Position numbers and translations under genes: made by a program
Notes under the pieces: model-generated
The model's input: only the letters and a program-made list of their open reading frames with translations
Databases searched by the model: none
What the model was told of the DNA's origin: nothing
In this document: positions 49,110 through 59,278 of the stretch, in pieces
Numbering within the stretch: the stretch's first letter is position 1
How the letters are laid out: each line of letters starts with the position of its first letter
Source of the DNA: Marinobacterium litorale DSM 23545
GTDB taxonomy: Bacteria > Pseudomonadota > Gammaproteobacteria > Pseudomonadales > Balneatricaceae
NCBI RefSeq assembly: GCF_000428985.1
Contig: NZ_AUAZ01000017.1
Location: 36,275-100,274 of the forward strand
Length of the DNA: 64,000 nt
Direction of reading: 5' to 3'

Positions 49110-50260
49110 TGAGTCAGGATTCGCTGAATGACACTGTGAACCCTCTGGAGATGTCTGACGAAGAACTCATGGCAATGGAGGTACCGGAAGACATCCCGGT
49201 ACCTAAAGCCGAAGAGTCCGTTGATGAGACTGGCTCAGAAGTATCTGAAGAAGATACTCCTGCAGAAGAGGAAGAAGCAGCTGATGACGGTGAATCCGAT
49301 ACTGATGAACAGGACACTGATCAAGCCGACCCTGCCGCTGAAGAAAAACCTTCAGATGAGCCAGTAACAGAAGAAGCGGCTGAGCCTTCGGATGATGATA
49401 AAGGTGAGGAAAAAGAAACCACACCCGCGTTTGATTACGAAGCTGAATATAAAAAACTGATTGCGCCTTTTAAAGCGAATGGTCGTGAGATGCAGATCGA
49501 TAATATCGATGATGCCCGCCGCCTTATGCAAATGGGTGCAAACTACAATAAGAAGATGGCCAGTTTAAAACCGAATCTTCGGTTGATGAAAATGCTGGAA
49601 AATAATGGTCTTCTTGACGAAAATAAATTATCTTATTTAATAGATCTGGAAAAGAAAAACCCAGATGCTATTAGTAAACTCATCAAGGACAGCGGCATTG
49701 ACCCACTTGATGTAAATACCGATAAGGCCGACGAATATAATCCAGGCACTTACACTGTTGATGAAAATCAAATGGAGCTGGACACGGTACTCGATCAAAT
49801 CGAGCATTCCCCCAGTTACAACGAAACCGTTGATATCATTAGCAATAAGTGGGACTCAGAAAGCCGTAAGGTAATAGCCAGCAATCCGCAGATTATCCAA
49901 GTAATCAATGAGCATGTAGGTAATGGTATCTACGCTCAAATTAACTCGGTAATAGAGCGTGAGCGCATGTTGGGCCGGTTAAATGGAATCTCTGACCTGG
50001 CAGCCTATAAACAAATAGGCGACCGACTTGAAGCTGAAGGACGGTTTAATCAACCCACTCCTACCGCCACTGAGTCAATTAAAAAGTCTGTTCAGGCAGA
50101 AGAAAAACCCAGTAAAACTCCGGACCCACAAATTAATGATCGTAAGCGTGCAGCAGCGCCCAGTAAAGGCAAAGCTCCGCAATCTCAACCCAACGATTTT
50201 AATCCGCTCGCTTTGTCGGACGATGAATTCGACAAACTCGTAGCACCTAAGTTTTTGTGA
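49109..50260 (+). CDS. N4 gp57-like protein, probable scaffold
   Basis: 383 residues. The first about 115 residues are extremely acidic and low complexity (EEDTPAEEEEAADDGESDTD). The rest is helical (DDARRLMQMGANYNKKMASL; LDTVLDQIEHSPSYNETVDI). Acidic helical proteins directly before the major capsid gene usually guide head assembly. Equivalent in order to N4 gp57. Confidence 0.7.
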   Translation: MSQDSLNDTVNPLEMSDEELMAMEVPEDIPVPKAEESVDETGSEVSEEDTPAEEEEAADDGESDTDEQDTDQADPAAEEKPSDEPVTEEAAEPSDDDKGEEKETTPAFDYEAEYKKLIAPFKANGREMQIDNIDDARRLMQMGANYNKKMASLKPNLRLMKMLENNGLLDENKLSYLIDLEKKNPDAISKLIKDSGIDPLDVNTDKADEYNPGTYTVDENQMELDTVLDQIEHSPSYNETVDIISNKWDSESRKVIASNPQIIQVINEHVGNGIYAQINSVIERERMLGRLNGISDLAAYKQIGDRLEAEGRFNQPTPTATESIKKSVQAEEKPSKTPDPQINDRKRAAAPSKGKAPQSQPNDFNPLALSDDEFDKLVAPKFL

Positions 50261-50277
50261 TTACTCTGGAGTAAAAA

Positions 50278-51696
50278 ATGACTCAGCAGATTTATAACGA
50301 TCCGGCCGGTGGACAGCCGTCCACTATCGGACCTCAGATGAATACCTTCTACTACCAGAAGAAGGCACTCATCGAAGCGAAAAAAGAACAGTACTTCGGC
50401 CAGCTGGCTGACGTTACCTCTATGCCGAAGCACTTCGGTAAGAAGATCAAGAAGTACCATTACCTCCCGTTGCTCGATGATCGCAACATCAACGATCAGG
50501 GTATCGATGCAGCTGGTGTAACCATTACCACTGATCAGTACTACGTTACTCTGCCGCGTAACGTACTGTCTGTCGCAAACGCAAGTAAAGCAGCGGCTGC
50601 TACCGCTATCGCTGACAACCTGGATGGTGTAACCGCTGTTGCCGGTGCAGATGACTCTGCGGGTACTGGCTTCGCTACCATCACTGTGACTGGTTCTACT
50701 CACTTCAAGGTAGCGACCCTGGCTAAGGCCACTGCTATCGCTGATCTGGGTGTTGGTGCTGTGATCCAGCAGGGCTCCGGTAACCTGTACGGCTCTTCCA
50801 AGGACGTGGGTACCATCGCTTCCAAGATGCCCGCACTGTCTGAAACTGGTGGTCGTGTTAACCGCGTTGGTTTCACCCGTGTGGAAATCGAGGGCACCCT
50901 GGAGAAGTTCGGTTTCTTTGATGAATACACCAAGGAATCTCTGGACTTCGATACCGACTCCGAACTGGCCATGCACGTTAACCGCGAAATGGTTATGGGT
51001 GCCAACGAGATCACTGAAGACGCTCTGCAGATCGACCTGCTGAACTCTGCCGGTGTTATCCGCTACGCGGGTGCTGCCACTGAGAACGCTGAAATCGATG
51101 ACACCTGCGAAGTGACCTACGGCGATCTGATGCGCCTGAGCATCGACCTGGATAACAACCGTACACCGAAGCACACCAAGGTCATCACCGGTACTCGTAT
51201 GATCGATACCAAGACCATTCCGGCGTGCCGCGTAATGTACGTGGGTTCTGAACTGCTCCCTCTTCTGCAGGGCATGAAAGATCTGCACAACGATAAAGCG
51301 TTCATCGCTGTTCAGCACTACGCCGCTGCAGGTGAAACCCTGACAGGTGAAGTAGGCGCTGTTGGTGATTTCCGTATCGTTGTGGTTCCGGAAATGATGC
51401 ACTGGGAAGGTGCCGGTGCTGACGCATCTGGTACTGCAACTCACCACGAAACTGGCGACCGGTACAACGTGTACCCGATGCTGGTGGTTGGTGATAGCTC
51501 TTTCACCACTATCGGTTTCCAGACCGACGGCAAAACTGTGAAGTTCAAGATCAAGCACAGCAAGCCGGAGTCCCCGGAATCCTATGCCAACGATCCATAC
51601 GGTGAAACTGGCTTCATGTCCATCAAGTGGTACTACGGCTTCATGGTGTATCGCCCCGAGCGTATCGCCCTCGTGAAGACTGCTGCACCGCTGTAA
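50278..51696 (+). CDS. Major capsid protein, N4_gp56 family
   Basis: 472 residues. Family landmarks: [20 protein letters not shown] at the start, [40 protein letters not shown], and at the end [22 protein letters not shown]97-fold shell protein of N4-like phages. Longer than N4 gp56 (about 400) because of an inserted Ala/Gly/Thr-rich stretch (residues about 100-165; [20 protein letters not shown]). Strong GGAG 6 bases upstream; codon use strongly biased toward C-ending codons, as expected for a highly made protein. Confidence 0.93.
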   Translation: MTQQIYNDPAGGQPSTIGPQMNTFYYQKKALIEAKKEQYFGQLADVTSMPKHFGKKIKKYHYLPLLDDRNINDQGIDAAGVTITTDQYYVTLPRNVLSVANASKAAAATAIADNLDGVTAVAGADDSAGTGFATITVTGSTHFKVATLAKATAIADLGVGAVIQQGSGNLYGSSKDVGTIASKMPALSETGGRVNRVGFTRVEIEGTLEKFGFFDEYTKESLDFDTDSELAMHVNREMVMGANEITEDALQIDLLNSAGVIRYAGAATENAEIDDTCEVTYGDLMRLSIDLDNNRTPKHTKVITGTRMIDTKTIPACRVMYVGSELLPLLQGMKDLHNDKAFIAVQHYAAAGETLTGEVGAVGDFRIVVVPEMMHWEGAGADASGTATHHETGDRYNVYPMLVVGDSSFTTIGFQTDGKTVKFKIKHSKPESPESYANDPYGETGFMSIKWYYGFMVYRPERIALVKTAAPL

Positions 51697-51702
51697 TCGG
51701 TT

Positions 51703-51724
51703 GGCTCCTCCTTCGGGGGGAGCC
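51703..51724 (+). terminator. UUCG hairpin after the major capsid gene
   Basis: GGCTCCTCC-TTCG-GGGGGAGCC, 9-bp stem with one G-T, followed by TTCACCTTCC. Stable stem but poor T tract; may protect the capsid mRNA 3' end. Confidence 0.65.
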
Positions 51725-51762
51725 TTCACCTTCCGGATAATATCCTCTGAAAGAGAAGCATC

Positions 51763-52335
51763 ATGAGCGAAGATACCATCACTACTCCCTCTCGCCTGGA
51801 TTCCCTAAAAGCCCGTGCTGACAAGATGGGCATCAAGTATCACCCCAGCATCGGTGAAGATGCACTGGCCAAGAAAATCGAAGACAAAATGGAAGGTACT
51901 GAGTCCAGCGACTCCACCAATGAACCAGCACCTACTACTTCCGCTGGTATCGGTAAAAACGTCGAATCTTCTGCAGCTCTGCGCCGCCGGCTGAAGAAAG
52001 ATGCAGAGGCCCTGGTTCGTATCCGCGTGACCTGCATGAACCCACTCAAAAAAGAGTGGCCGGGTGAGATCTTTACCGTCTCTAACTCTATCGTTGGCAC
52101 CCAACGTAAGATGGTTCCGTTCAACGTGGAGTACCACGTACCGAAGATCATCTACAAGCAAATGCTGTCCCGCCAGTACCAGTACTTCTATACCGAGAAA
52201 GCACCCAACGGCCAGAAGATCCGTAAGGGCAAACTGGTGAATGAGTTCGCTATCGAGGTACTGCCTCAGCTGACCGAGAAAGAACTTAAAGAACTAGCTC
52301 GCCAGCAGGCTCTCTCACGCGGCGTCGAAGGGTGA
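51763..52335 (+). CDS. N4 gp55-like structural protein
   Basis: 190 residues. The N-terminal region has a SAP/HeH-like helix pair (SRLDSLKARADKMGIKYHPS), a Ser/Thr linker, then a beta domain (ALVRIRVTCMNPLKKEWPGE, KMVPFNVEYHVPKIIYKQML) ending LNEKELKE-like. This pattern follows N4_gp56 capsid genes in many phages. Role in head completion is inferred. Confidence 0.7.
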   Translation: MSEDTITTPSRLDSLKARADKMGIKYHPSIGEDALAKKIEDKMEGTESSDSTNEPAPTTSAGIGKNVESSAALRRRLKKDAEALVRIRVTCMNPLKKEWPGEIFTVSNSIVGTQRKMVPFNVEYHVPKIIYKQMLSRQYQYFYTEKAPNGQKIRKGKLVNEFAIEVLPQLTEKELKELARQQALSRGVEG

Positions 52336-52346
52336 GGGACTGAACC

Positions 52347-55112
52347 ATGGCTATAGCAGTTGACGATCTTACAACGGTAACCGTTAGTGGTACTGGTGTA
52401 TTTGATAAGCTGATGCAAATAACCCGAGAACACCTTGAAGGTGAGTATCGCTCGGGTCGAATCAAGAGCACGGAATACGCTCAGGTATACCTGGGATCGT
52501 TAACTGCGGTCATGGATCAGTCAGTTAAGTTCCTTCAAGCACAGCAGCAGGATGCACTGATTGCTGCACAGGTCGCTAAGGTCAATGCAGATATCGCGTT
52601 GGTTGAAACTCAACAAGATAACCTCCTTATTGAGGGTAATAACCTTACAAAGCAAGGGTTACTAGTTGATGCCCAAATAGCGAAAATTAACGCAGAAGTG
52701 CCTAAGGTGGCCGCTGAGATTTCTCTGATGGCTGCTCAAGAGGCTCAGACATACAAAGAAATTGATCTAGCCGATAAACGCTTGCTACAAGCTGATGAAG
52801 AACTTGCAATTAAACAGCAGCAAGTATTGGTAGCCCAAGCTGAAGTTGGGATTGCTCAGGCTAAATTGGTTAACGTACCTAAAGAAGGTACATTGCTGGA
52901 TGCTCAAGCCAGTAAAACAAATGCCGAAAAACTACTGGTAGATGCTCAGGTTACTAAAGTAGGCTCCGAGAAAAGTTATATTGATGAACAAAAAGACTCA
53001 GAAGCTAAACGTAACGCTACTGGTGGCCTGATTGATGCTGAGATTGACCTGGCTGGGGCTCAGGCCACAAAAGCAGGACATGAATCCAGCTTGATTGCAA
53101 AACGTGTGCTACAGGCTGATGAAGAGTTGGCCTTGGCTCAGGCTCAAGTTGCCCTGGCTGAAGAAGAAGTCACAATAGCCCAAGCTCGACTTGTGAATAT
53201 CCCTAAAGAGGGCGCGTTGCTTGATGCTCAAGCTGCCAAAACAACCTCTGATAAGTCGCTGGTTGACGCACAAGTTACAAAAGCAGCCTCTGACAAACTG
53301 CTGGTAGATGCTCAAATAACCAAAGTTGGGTCTGAAAAAACACTTATTGATGAGCAAGCAGATACAGAGTCCAAACGTAATATGCTTAACGGCTTGATGG
53401 ATTCTGAAATTGCCCTGGCAGCCGCACAGGCAGATAAGGCTGGATATGAATCGGATCTTATTGCTAAGCGCGTGATCCAGGCAGACTCAGAAATTGCACT
53501 GGCCAGTGCACAGGCGGCTAAAGTTGGAGCTGATAAGAATGTTGTTGACCAACAGCTTATCAACATGCAAGCCGAGCTTCTCAATATTCCTAAAATTGGA
53601 AGTAAGCTAGATGCTGAAATTGGATTGATCGGTGCGCAGGAAGATAAGCAAGTTGCCGATAAAGACCTGACCACTCAGCAGCGTACTAACCTGACATCTG
53701 AAAATGCCAACATCGCTAAAATCGGACAAAAGCTCGATAAAGAAACAGCATTGTTAACCGCTCAAGAGCTGAAAGTAGACGCAGACACAGCCCTGACAAC
53801 ACAGCAAGCAGCTAACCTTGTTAAAGAAGGTCTGCGCGTTGATGCTGAAACAGCATTGGTTGATGAGCAGGTTACTAGCGAACAGAAACGCAATGCCTTG
53901 GACGGGTTACTGGATCAAGAGAAAGCTGCTCTAATTGCCAAAACGGCCCAAGTGAGCCAGCAAACCAATAATTTGGTTGCCGAGGCTGCCAACCTTACAA
54001 AAGTTGGTACCAAGCTGGATGCGGAAACCAGCCTGGTTAGTGCACAGGCAACTAAGACCGGTGCAGACCATGATCTCATACTTGAACAGATAACCTCTGA
54101 GACTAAACGTAATGAGCTGGGTGGACTGATCGACTCTGAAATTGGACTGGCTCAAGCTCAACAAACCAAAGTAACTGCTGACGCTAACTTGATTGGTCAG
54201 CAGAAACTGAACTTGATTGCAGAAGCTCTTAATATCCCTAAAGCGGGGCAAAAGATCGATGCTGATATTGCTCTAATTACCTCGCAGGAATTGAAAGTTG
54301 ATGCTGATACGGCACACACCACGCAGCAAACGCTCAACCTTGTTTCACAAGAGCTGAAGACCGATGCGGAAACTGCACTGATACAGGCTCAGGCTACAAA
54401 AACTGCGTCTGATAAGGCTTTGATAGACCAGCAGAAAATTAATCTGGTTTCAGAAGAGTTACGCATTGATGCAGAAACAGCCTTGGCTACACAGCGTAAG
54501 CTCAACTTGGTTGCTGATGCGAGTAAGACGGCTCAGGAAACTGCATTGGTTACCTCACAGAAATCAAAAATTGATTCCGATAAATTGGTGAGTGATCAGC
54601 AGCGGTTGAATCTGGCAGCTGAAGAAGATCGGATTGCTAAGCAAACTCTTTTGCTGGTATCTCAAGAACTTCAGACTGATGCAGAAACTGAGAATATCTC
54701 CCAACGTACGGTAAACCTGGCAGCGGATAAACTTAAAACTGATGCAGAGACATCCCTAATTAACCAGAACCTTACAAATGCGATTACACAGAACTCTGTT
54801 CTGTCGAACCAGATCGCTAAGGTTGCTGCTGAAACGGATATGCTGACGCAGAAGAAATACACCGAACAGGCTCAGATACTGGATACAGTAAATGGCGCCT
54901 CAGTAGCTGGTTATATCGGTAAGCAAAAAGCTCTTTACACAGCTCAGGCAGATGGCTTCTCTCGAGATGCAGAGCAGAAACTGACCAAGATCCTGGTGGA
55001 TGCGTGGTCCATCCAGCGTTCAACAGATGAAGGGATTGCTCCGCCATCGTCATTGGCGAATACGTCAATCGACTCCGTGGTGGGGAAAGCGAAAACCGGA
55101 ATCGGGGTTTAA
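52347..55112 (+). CDS. N4 gp54-like internal/structural protein, greatly expanded by helical repeats
   Basis: 921 residues. The N-terminal about 60 residues have the conserved head (GTGVFDKLMQITREHLEGEY, STEYAQVYLGSLTAVMDQSV). Residues about 75-860 are almost purely repetitive helix with DAETALxxxQxxK, LLVDAQVTKxxSEK and NLxxEExxI blocks at periods of about 14 to 21 residues and larger about 110-residue super-repeats. The last 60 residues are a distinct domain (VNGASVAGYIGKQKALYTAQ). As I recall, the N4 counterpart is several times shorter. A long rod or ejection-channel component is plausible. Confidence 0.7.
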   Translation: MAIAVDDLTTVTVSGTGVFDKLMQITREHLEGEYRSGRIKSTEYAQVYLGSLTAVMDQSVKFLQAQQQDALIAAQVAKVNADIALVETQQDNLLIEGNNLTKQGLLVDAQIAKINAEVPKVAAEISLMAAQEAQTYKEIDLADKRLLQADEELAIKQQQVLVAQAEVGIAQAKLVNVPKEGTLLDAQASKTNAEKLLVDAQVTKVGSEKSYIDEQKDSEAKRNATGGLIDAEIDLAGAQATKAGHESSLIAKRVLQADEELALAQAQVALAEEEVTIAQARLVNIPKEGALLDAQAAKTTSDKSLVDAQVTKAASDKLLVDAQITKVGSEKTLIDEQADTESKRNMLNGLMDSEIALAAAQADKAGYESDLIAKRVIQADSEIALASAQAAKVGADKNVVDQQLINMQAELLNIPKIGSKLDAEIGLIGAQEDKQVADKDLTTQQRTNLTSENANIAKIGQKLDKETALLTAQELKVDADTALTTQQAANLVKEGLRVDAETALVDEQVTSEQKRNALDGLLDQEKAALIAKTAQVSQQTNNLVAEAANLTKVGTKLDAETSLVSAQATKTGADHDLILEQITSETKRNELGGLIDSEIGLAQAQQTKVTADANLIGQQKLNLIAEALNIPKAGQKIDADIALITSQELKVDADTAHTTQQTLNLVSQELKTDAETALIQAQATKTASDKALIDQQKINLVSEELRIDAETALATQRKLNLVADASKTAQETALVTSQKSKIDSDKLVSDQQRLNLAAEEDRIAKQTLLLVSQELQTDAETENISQRTVNLAADKLKTDAETSLINQNLTNAITQNSVLSNQIAKVAAETDMLTQKKYTEQAQILDTVNGASVAGYIGKQKALYTAQADGFSRDAEQKLTKILVDAWSIQRSTDEGIAPPSSLANTSIDSVVGKAKTGIGV
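52600..54900 (+). repeat. Repetitive coiled-coil coding region
   Basis: Degenerate tandem repeats within the gp54-like gene, recurring around GATGCTGAAACAGC-like text (DAETAL), GCTCAGGxxACTAAA (AQxTK) and the pair AATATCCCTAA (NIPK). Units are multiples of seven codons. Confidence 0.75.
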
Positions 55113-55129
55113 CTGGACGAGAGGAGAGA

Positions 55130-55152
55130 GGGGGCTTAGGCCCCCTTATTTG
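55130..55152 (+). terminator. Hairpin before the gp53-like gene
   Basis: GGGGGC-TTAG-GCCCCC followed by TTATTTG; the next ATG (55158) comes 6 bases later with no Shine-Dalgarno. Confidence 0.7.
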
Positions 55153-55157
55153 TATCT

Positions 55158-57311
55158 ATGAGTTTTTTTAGTCAATCCAGAACATACGTAGGCTCTCAAA
55201 CGGTTAACCTCCTCAAGGAAGATACCGGGGATGACTACCTTACTAAACAGATCGTTAATGGGATCCTGGCAGGAAGCAGTATTACGGATACCCTTTCCAG
55301 CGCGCTACAGGGGGGCCTACACCATAAGATGAAGCGGGCCTATAGGTACGCCAGGGATCACTATCATTTTGGCCTTCCTGATGGCTATACGCAGGTTGAC
55401 GGTGTACCAATGGATGAACTACTGGCTGTGATTCAGAGCCAGGAGACAGATACTGTTGTGATCAATAGCGCTCGCCTACAGGATCCGGATGCCCTGTTCC
55501 TGGCGTGTAAGTATGCAGATGAGCAGTATGGCTTATTGATGCCATCTCGTGTGCTAAGCGCCCCTCAGTTTAACGATAAGGTGAAAGAGCAGGTAGCCTC
55601 TGCTGTATTTACAGAGAATCCTAATGAGATTCAGGTGACTTATAGCTGGACTACTCGCCGTCGTACCTTTGAAGGTGAAGGGGTTCAATATGCTGAAACA
55701 CTGCATGAAGAACTGGTGAATATCCCTGTCAGTTACGATCCTAAGGCTGATTACTACCAAGTGGTGTACTCACTCTATGATCCGGTAACCAGTGACTTCC
55801 TGGGTAACAAATTCTGGCTCTATGAGTTAGGTAGCGGTATTTACCCGGATCTGGATAGCCCTGAGTCTGAGGCAGAAGCCAGTCCCTATTTTCCGGTAAT
55901 CCCTATTCGGGAAAACAACCTGGACCTGACACGGGAAGAGGTACGTACCGGGGCACAATATCTGACCTCTAAAGCCTTACTGAAGAAGACCGGTATTGCG
56001 ATTGATTCACTGGCTGAGGGTATTAACGATAACCCGGATGTGGACGACATTGACCATGCGTATGTGATGTTCGGGTTTAACATCATGACCGATAGTGAAT
56101 ACGCTCACCAATACCTGTTTGATTACTTTAAGTTCCTCTACAACAAGAATCCTTCATCCAAGGTTCAGTGGGTATTGAGTCGGGATGCTATCCCGTCGAG
56201 CCAGTTCGGCTACATACAAAAGGATCAGTCACCGCAGGCTCAAATCGAACATATTGGAGATGCCGGTTTACGGGTATTTCTCAAGTACAACTACATTGAT
56301 GTCAGCGTCAAATACGGATCGATCGGCTCTGTTGGCACCGTAACTCGAGAGGTTGATATCAACGGTGAGAACCGTCAGATGATTGATCCAGGCCAAGAAG
56401 GTATACGCTGGTGGGTTTATAACGAAGACATCCTTACACTGCGTAAGCAGATCACTAGTCACCTTTACGAAGAGATTACTATTCACGGACTTCAACACTA
56501 TAACAACGTCTATAACGAGCACGATGTTATCTATACGCTGGAGGATGCCCAAACAGAGGATGGCTTCTTAATTCCTCTCAACTACCACATTATCAACGAC
56601 TACTCCGTCCGGACACAGAATGGTATTTACTACGATTCGTTCCAGATGGTGATCAACAGTTATGAGAAGGTTAAGTTGGCATGGTACGAAACCACCTTCT
56701 TTAAGTTCATCATGACTGTAGGTACCTTTTACTTGGGAGGGATGGCAAGCACCCTTACCAGTATAGGAGAGACGTTTGCTACCCAAGGACTCATTGCCGG
56801 GGCAACAGCACTAGGTAAAACCTTAGCGGTTGCTTATGTTGTCAACCTGGGCTTCAAGCTACTGGTCGATATCATTGGTATCGAAGCGGCGTTTATCAGT
56901 GCTTTTGTCTTGTCCGTATATACCTTTGGTAAGAGTATTAAGGTTGGTTCGTTAAAAGGGGTACCTTTTGCAGAGGAATTACTGTTTACAGTCAACGGAA
57001 TTATTGGCGGTATACAGTCTTCTGTACAAGCTGATTTAGAAGACCTGATGGATGAGTATAAGGACTTCCAAAAAGAGTCTGAGGAGAAACAGGAAAGGCT
57101 AGATGCTGTTACTGAAATGCTTGAGACTTCAGATATAATTGATCCGTATCTGTTTATTAATTCGGGGACCTATTATGACCCGAGCGAAACTCCAGATGAT
57201 TTTTACCAACGCACCATACACACAGGTAATGTGGGAACACTGGCTCTCGATGCTATTTCCTATTTTGTCGATACGATGCTGGCATTACCTAAAACCTCCA
57301 GTACAGTCTAA
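55158..57311 (+). CDS. N4 gp53-like large structural protein
   Basis: 717 residues. Beta-rich N-terminal two thirds (YARDHYHFGLPDGYTQVDGV; NEIQVTYSWTTRRRTFEGEG; DYYQVVYSLYDPVTSDFLG), then hydrophobic helices about 525-625 (FIMTVGTFYLGGMASTLTSI; VAYVVNLGFKLLVDIIGIEA; AAFISAFVLSVYTFG) and a coiled-coil tail (FQKESEEKQERLDAVTEML). The membrane-like part suggests a protein ejected into the cell envelope. Position equals N4 gp53. No Shine-Dalgarno is visible; a hairpin lies just upstream. Confidence 0.7.
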   Translation: MSFFSQSRTYVGSQTVNLLKEDTGDDYLTKQIVNGILAGSSITDTLSSALQGGLHHKMKRAYRYARDHYHFGLPDGYTQVDGVPMDELLAVIQSQETDTVVINSARLQDPDALFLACKYADEQYGLLMPSRVLSAPQFNDKVKEQVASAVFTENPNEIQVTYSWTTRRRTFEGEGVQYAETLHEELVNIPVSYDPKADYYQVVYSLYDPVTSDFLGNKFWLYELGSGIYPDLDSPESEAEASPYFPVIPIRENNLDLTREEVRTGAQYLTSKALLKKTGIAIDSLAEGINDNPDVDDIDHAYVMFGFNIMTDSEYAHQYLFDYFKFLYNKNPSSKVQWVLSRDAIPSSQFGYIQKDQSPQAQIEHIGDAGLRVFLKYNYIDVSVKYGSIGSVGTVTREVDINGENRQMIDPGQEGIRWWVYNEDILTLRKQITSHLYEEITIHGLQHYNNVYNEHDVIYTLEDAQTEDGFLIPLNYHIINDYSVRTQNGIYYDSFQMVINSYEKVKLAWYETTFFKFIMTVGTFYLGGMASTLTSIGETFATQGLIAGATALGKTLAVAYVVNLGFKLLVDIIGIEAAFISAFVLSVYTFGKSIKVGSLKGVPFAEELLFTVNGIIGGIQSSVQADLEDLMDEYKDFQKESEEKQERLDAVTEMLETSDIIDPYLFINSGTYYDPSETPDDFYQRTIHTGNVGTLALDAISYFVDTMLALPKTSSTV

Positions 57312-57323
57312 AGGACAAAATAG

Positions 57324-57821
57324 ATGAATATTAGTGACGCTCTTGATCTACTTAAAAATGCCTTGAACCAGGGGGATGCAGGTATCAATTCCCAGCTTAC
57401 GGCGACTGGTGTACCAACTAATGAATTTGTTTCCATGCGTAATTACGGCCTGAATAACGGCTCCATTAATGGCCTGGGCGCTAACTATGGAACCAATCCG
57501 GGTAACACTATTTTCGGTATGGATGACGCCACACAATTGGCTTGGTTCGGTGGTAAAGATCCCAATGGTGCTGTTACCAACGGTATCATCCCAACGGCCG
57601 GTAGTGCGTTGAGTGGACTGGCTCAATCCTGGCAAGGCATGAAACAGCTTGATCTGGCAGAGGACCAGTTGAACTTTCAGAAGAAAGCCTTCAGTCAACA
57701 GTTTGAGAATCAGCGTACACTGACAAACAACCAGCTGCGTGATCGACAAGCTGCGCGTTTGGCTGCTGACCCATCAGCCTATGAGTCTGTGGACTCCTAC
57801 ATGAAAAAATATGGAGTTTGA
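57324..57821 (+). CDS. N4 gp52-like virion protein
   Basis: 165 residues. Gly/Asn-rich first half (NYGLNNGSINGLGANYGTNP), then a helix rich in Gln (DLAEDQLNFQKKAFSQQFEN) ending with RQAARLAADPSAYESVDSYM. AAGGA 8 bases upstream. N4 gp52 is a small head protein needed with gp50; the assignment is by order and size. Confidence 0.7.
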   Translation: MNISDALDLLKNALNQGDAGINSQLTATGVPTNEFVSMRNYGLNNGSINGLGANYGTNPGNTIFGMDDATQLAWFGGKDPNGAVTNGIIPTAGSALSGLAQSWQGMKQLDLAEDQLNFQKKAFSQQFENQRTLTNNQLRDRQAARLAADPSAYESVDSYMKKYGV

Positions 57822-57824
57822 TCC

Positions 57825-59219
57825 ATGGCGATTACCTGGAAAAACTTAACAGCCCCTGATTTCTCAGACGCCAACATACTGATGCGATCCGGTGGTGAAA
57901 CCTTGGTGGGTGGCCTGGATCGTCTTACCAAGCTGGCTCAACAGAATCAACAGAACCAAGTGGCTAATTGGGATAACCAGAAGGATCTGAATACCCAGGA
58001 GGCACTGGCCCGTATTCGCGCTGCAGGCACCATGGATGAGTACAACGCCCTACAACAGGAGATGACACCGGATTACCTGAAGCAACGCTTTGGGGCTCAG
58101 GTAGATACCTCCAAGCTGTATGAGGCATTGGGGCAACAGGATGATACGATCCGGCGTGATGAAACTGAGATCAACCAATACAACGCTATGAAGCAGCGCG
58201 AGGCTGACAAGCCTTTTATCGATGCTTTAACCGCCCGTATTATGCAAGACCCTTCAGCCGTATCTGCGGAGGATATTTCACAATCTGGGGTTAGTATTGC
58301 GGCTCAGCCTGATCTTCAGAAGCTGTTGAAAGACTCTCTTTACCAGCAAACCCAGCGTGGGCGGGAAGCTCAAAAATGGAATGATTACCAATCTGATCGC
58401 GCTCTTGATCTGAAGACTCAGCAATGGTCAGCACAAGCAGATCAGCTTGTTGGTGCAGTTCTTTCTAACCCGGATATCGGACTTACCGAAGCACGCGAAA
58501 CAATCCGTGCACGGGCAGAAGAGGCAGGTATCCCTTACTCACAAGTGGATAAGCACCTTGCAGGTCTGGAGGATCGTTGGGCGTATACCAATGGATTTAC
58601 ATCAGAGCAGATGCGTACTATAAAGGATGCCCAACAGCTCCGGTCTGATGAGTACGCTAGAAAACGTACTGAAACAGAAGGGGCGATTCAGCAGTTGGAA
58701 GCTGAATTGGGGCGGATACCTGAATTTGCTAAGCAAGGACAGCAGATCATGTCATTGGGTGATGTGAACAACGAAGTGCTAAAGCGTTACAACATTGCTG
58801 ATGATACATTCACTGTAATTAACGGTGAAGAATTTGATGCTGATAAAAACAATTTAACCGGTCAGATGGATACCGCAGTAAAGGCTACTATTGATAAATT
58901 AATAGAGTCCGGTATTGGTAAGTCAAAAGATGAAGCCAGAGAAATGGCAATGCCAATACTTCTTGAAGCTATTGCTAGAGAACAAACACACGATAATAGT
59001 GAAGATGGCGGAGAGCTTAATTTTAACGCAGTTAAAAATAATCTCGACGCTGTTATAAGCGAGTATGAAAATTACCGGCGAAAACACGAAGATACCACTA
59101 ATGCGATAAAACAAACCCGTGGATCATTAGCTGAATTTGATTCTTTAGAGCGTAGAGATCTACGTGCAATTGAAGAAGCGGCCAGAAGTCGTAGGAAATT
59201 ATATGACTCATTAAGATAA
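57825..59219 (+). CDS. N4 gp51-like internal virion protein
   Basis: 464 residues, helical and Gln-rich (KLAQQNQQNQVANWDNQKDL), with NxQEALARIRAAGTMDEYNA, a pattern seen in internal virion proteins of podophages. C-terminal region is coiled-coil-like (AEFDSLERRDLRAIEEAARS). The 3' quarter is more AT-rich. Follows gp52 by 3 bases and ends in a terminator. Confidence 0.68.
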   Translation: MAITWKNLTAPDFSDANILMRSGGETLVGGLDRLTKLAQQNQQNQVANWDNQKDLNTQEALARIRAAGTMDEYNALQQEMTPDYLKQRFGAQVDTSKLYEALGQQDDTIRRDETEINQYNAMKQREADKPFIDALTARIMQDPSAVSAEDISQSGVSIAAQPDLQKLLKDSLYQQTQRGREAQKWNDYQSDRALDLKTQQWSAQADQLVGAVLSNPDIGLTEARETIRARAEEAGIPYSQVDKHLAGLEDRWAYTNGFTSEQMRTIKDAQQLRSDEYARKRTETEGAIQQLEAELGRIPEFAKQGQQIMSLGDVNNEVLKRYNIADDTFTVINGEEFDADKNNLTGQMDTAVKATIDKLIESGIGKSKDEAREMAMPILLEAIAREQTHDNSEDGGELNFNAVKNNLDAVISEYENYRRKHEDTTNAIKQTRGSLAEFDSLERRDLRAIEEAARSRRKLYDSLR

Positions 59220-59232
59220 ATCAAACAAATTC

Positions 59233-59256
59233 AAGGCCACATAAGTGGCCTTTACT
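59233..59256 (+). terminator. Intrinsic terminator after the gp51-like gene
   Basis: AAGGCCAC-ATAA-GTGGCCTT then TACTTGTT; perfect 8-bp stem, modest T tract. Separates the virion genes from the AT-rich insert. Confidence 0.75.
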
Positions 59257-59278
59257 TGTTAAGGATACGAGGCCTTAT

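Noticed and set aside
50185..51729. 514-codon open frame on the minus strand opposite the major capsid gene
   Set aside because: It mirrors the strongly biased codon use of the capsid gene; it lacks a ribosome site and its translation resembles no protein.
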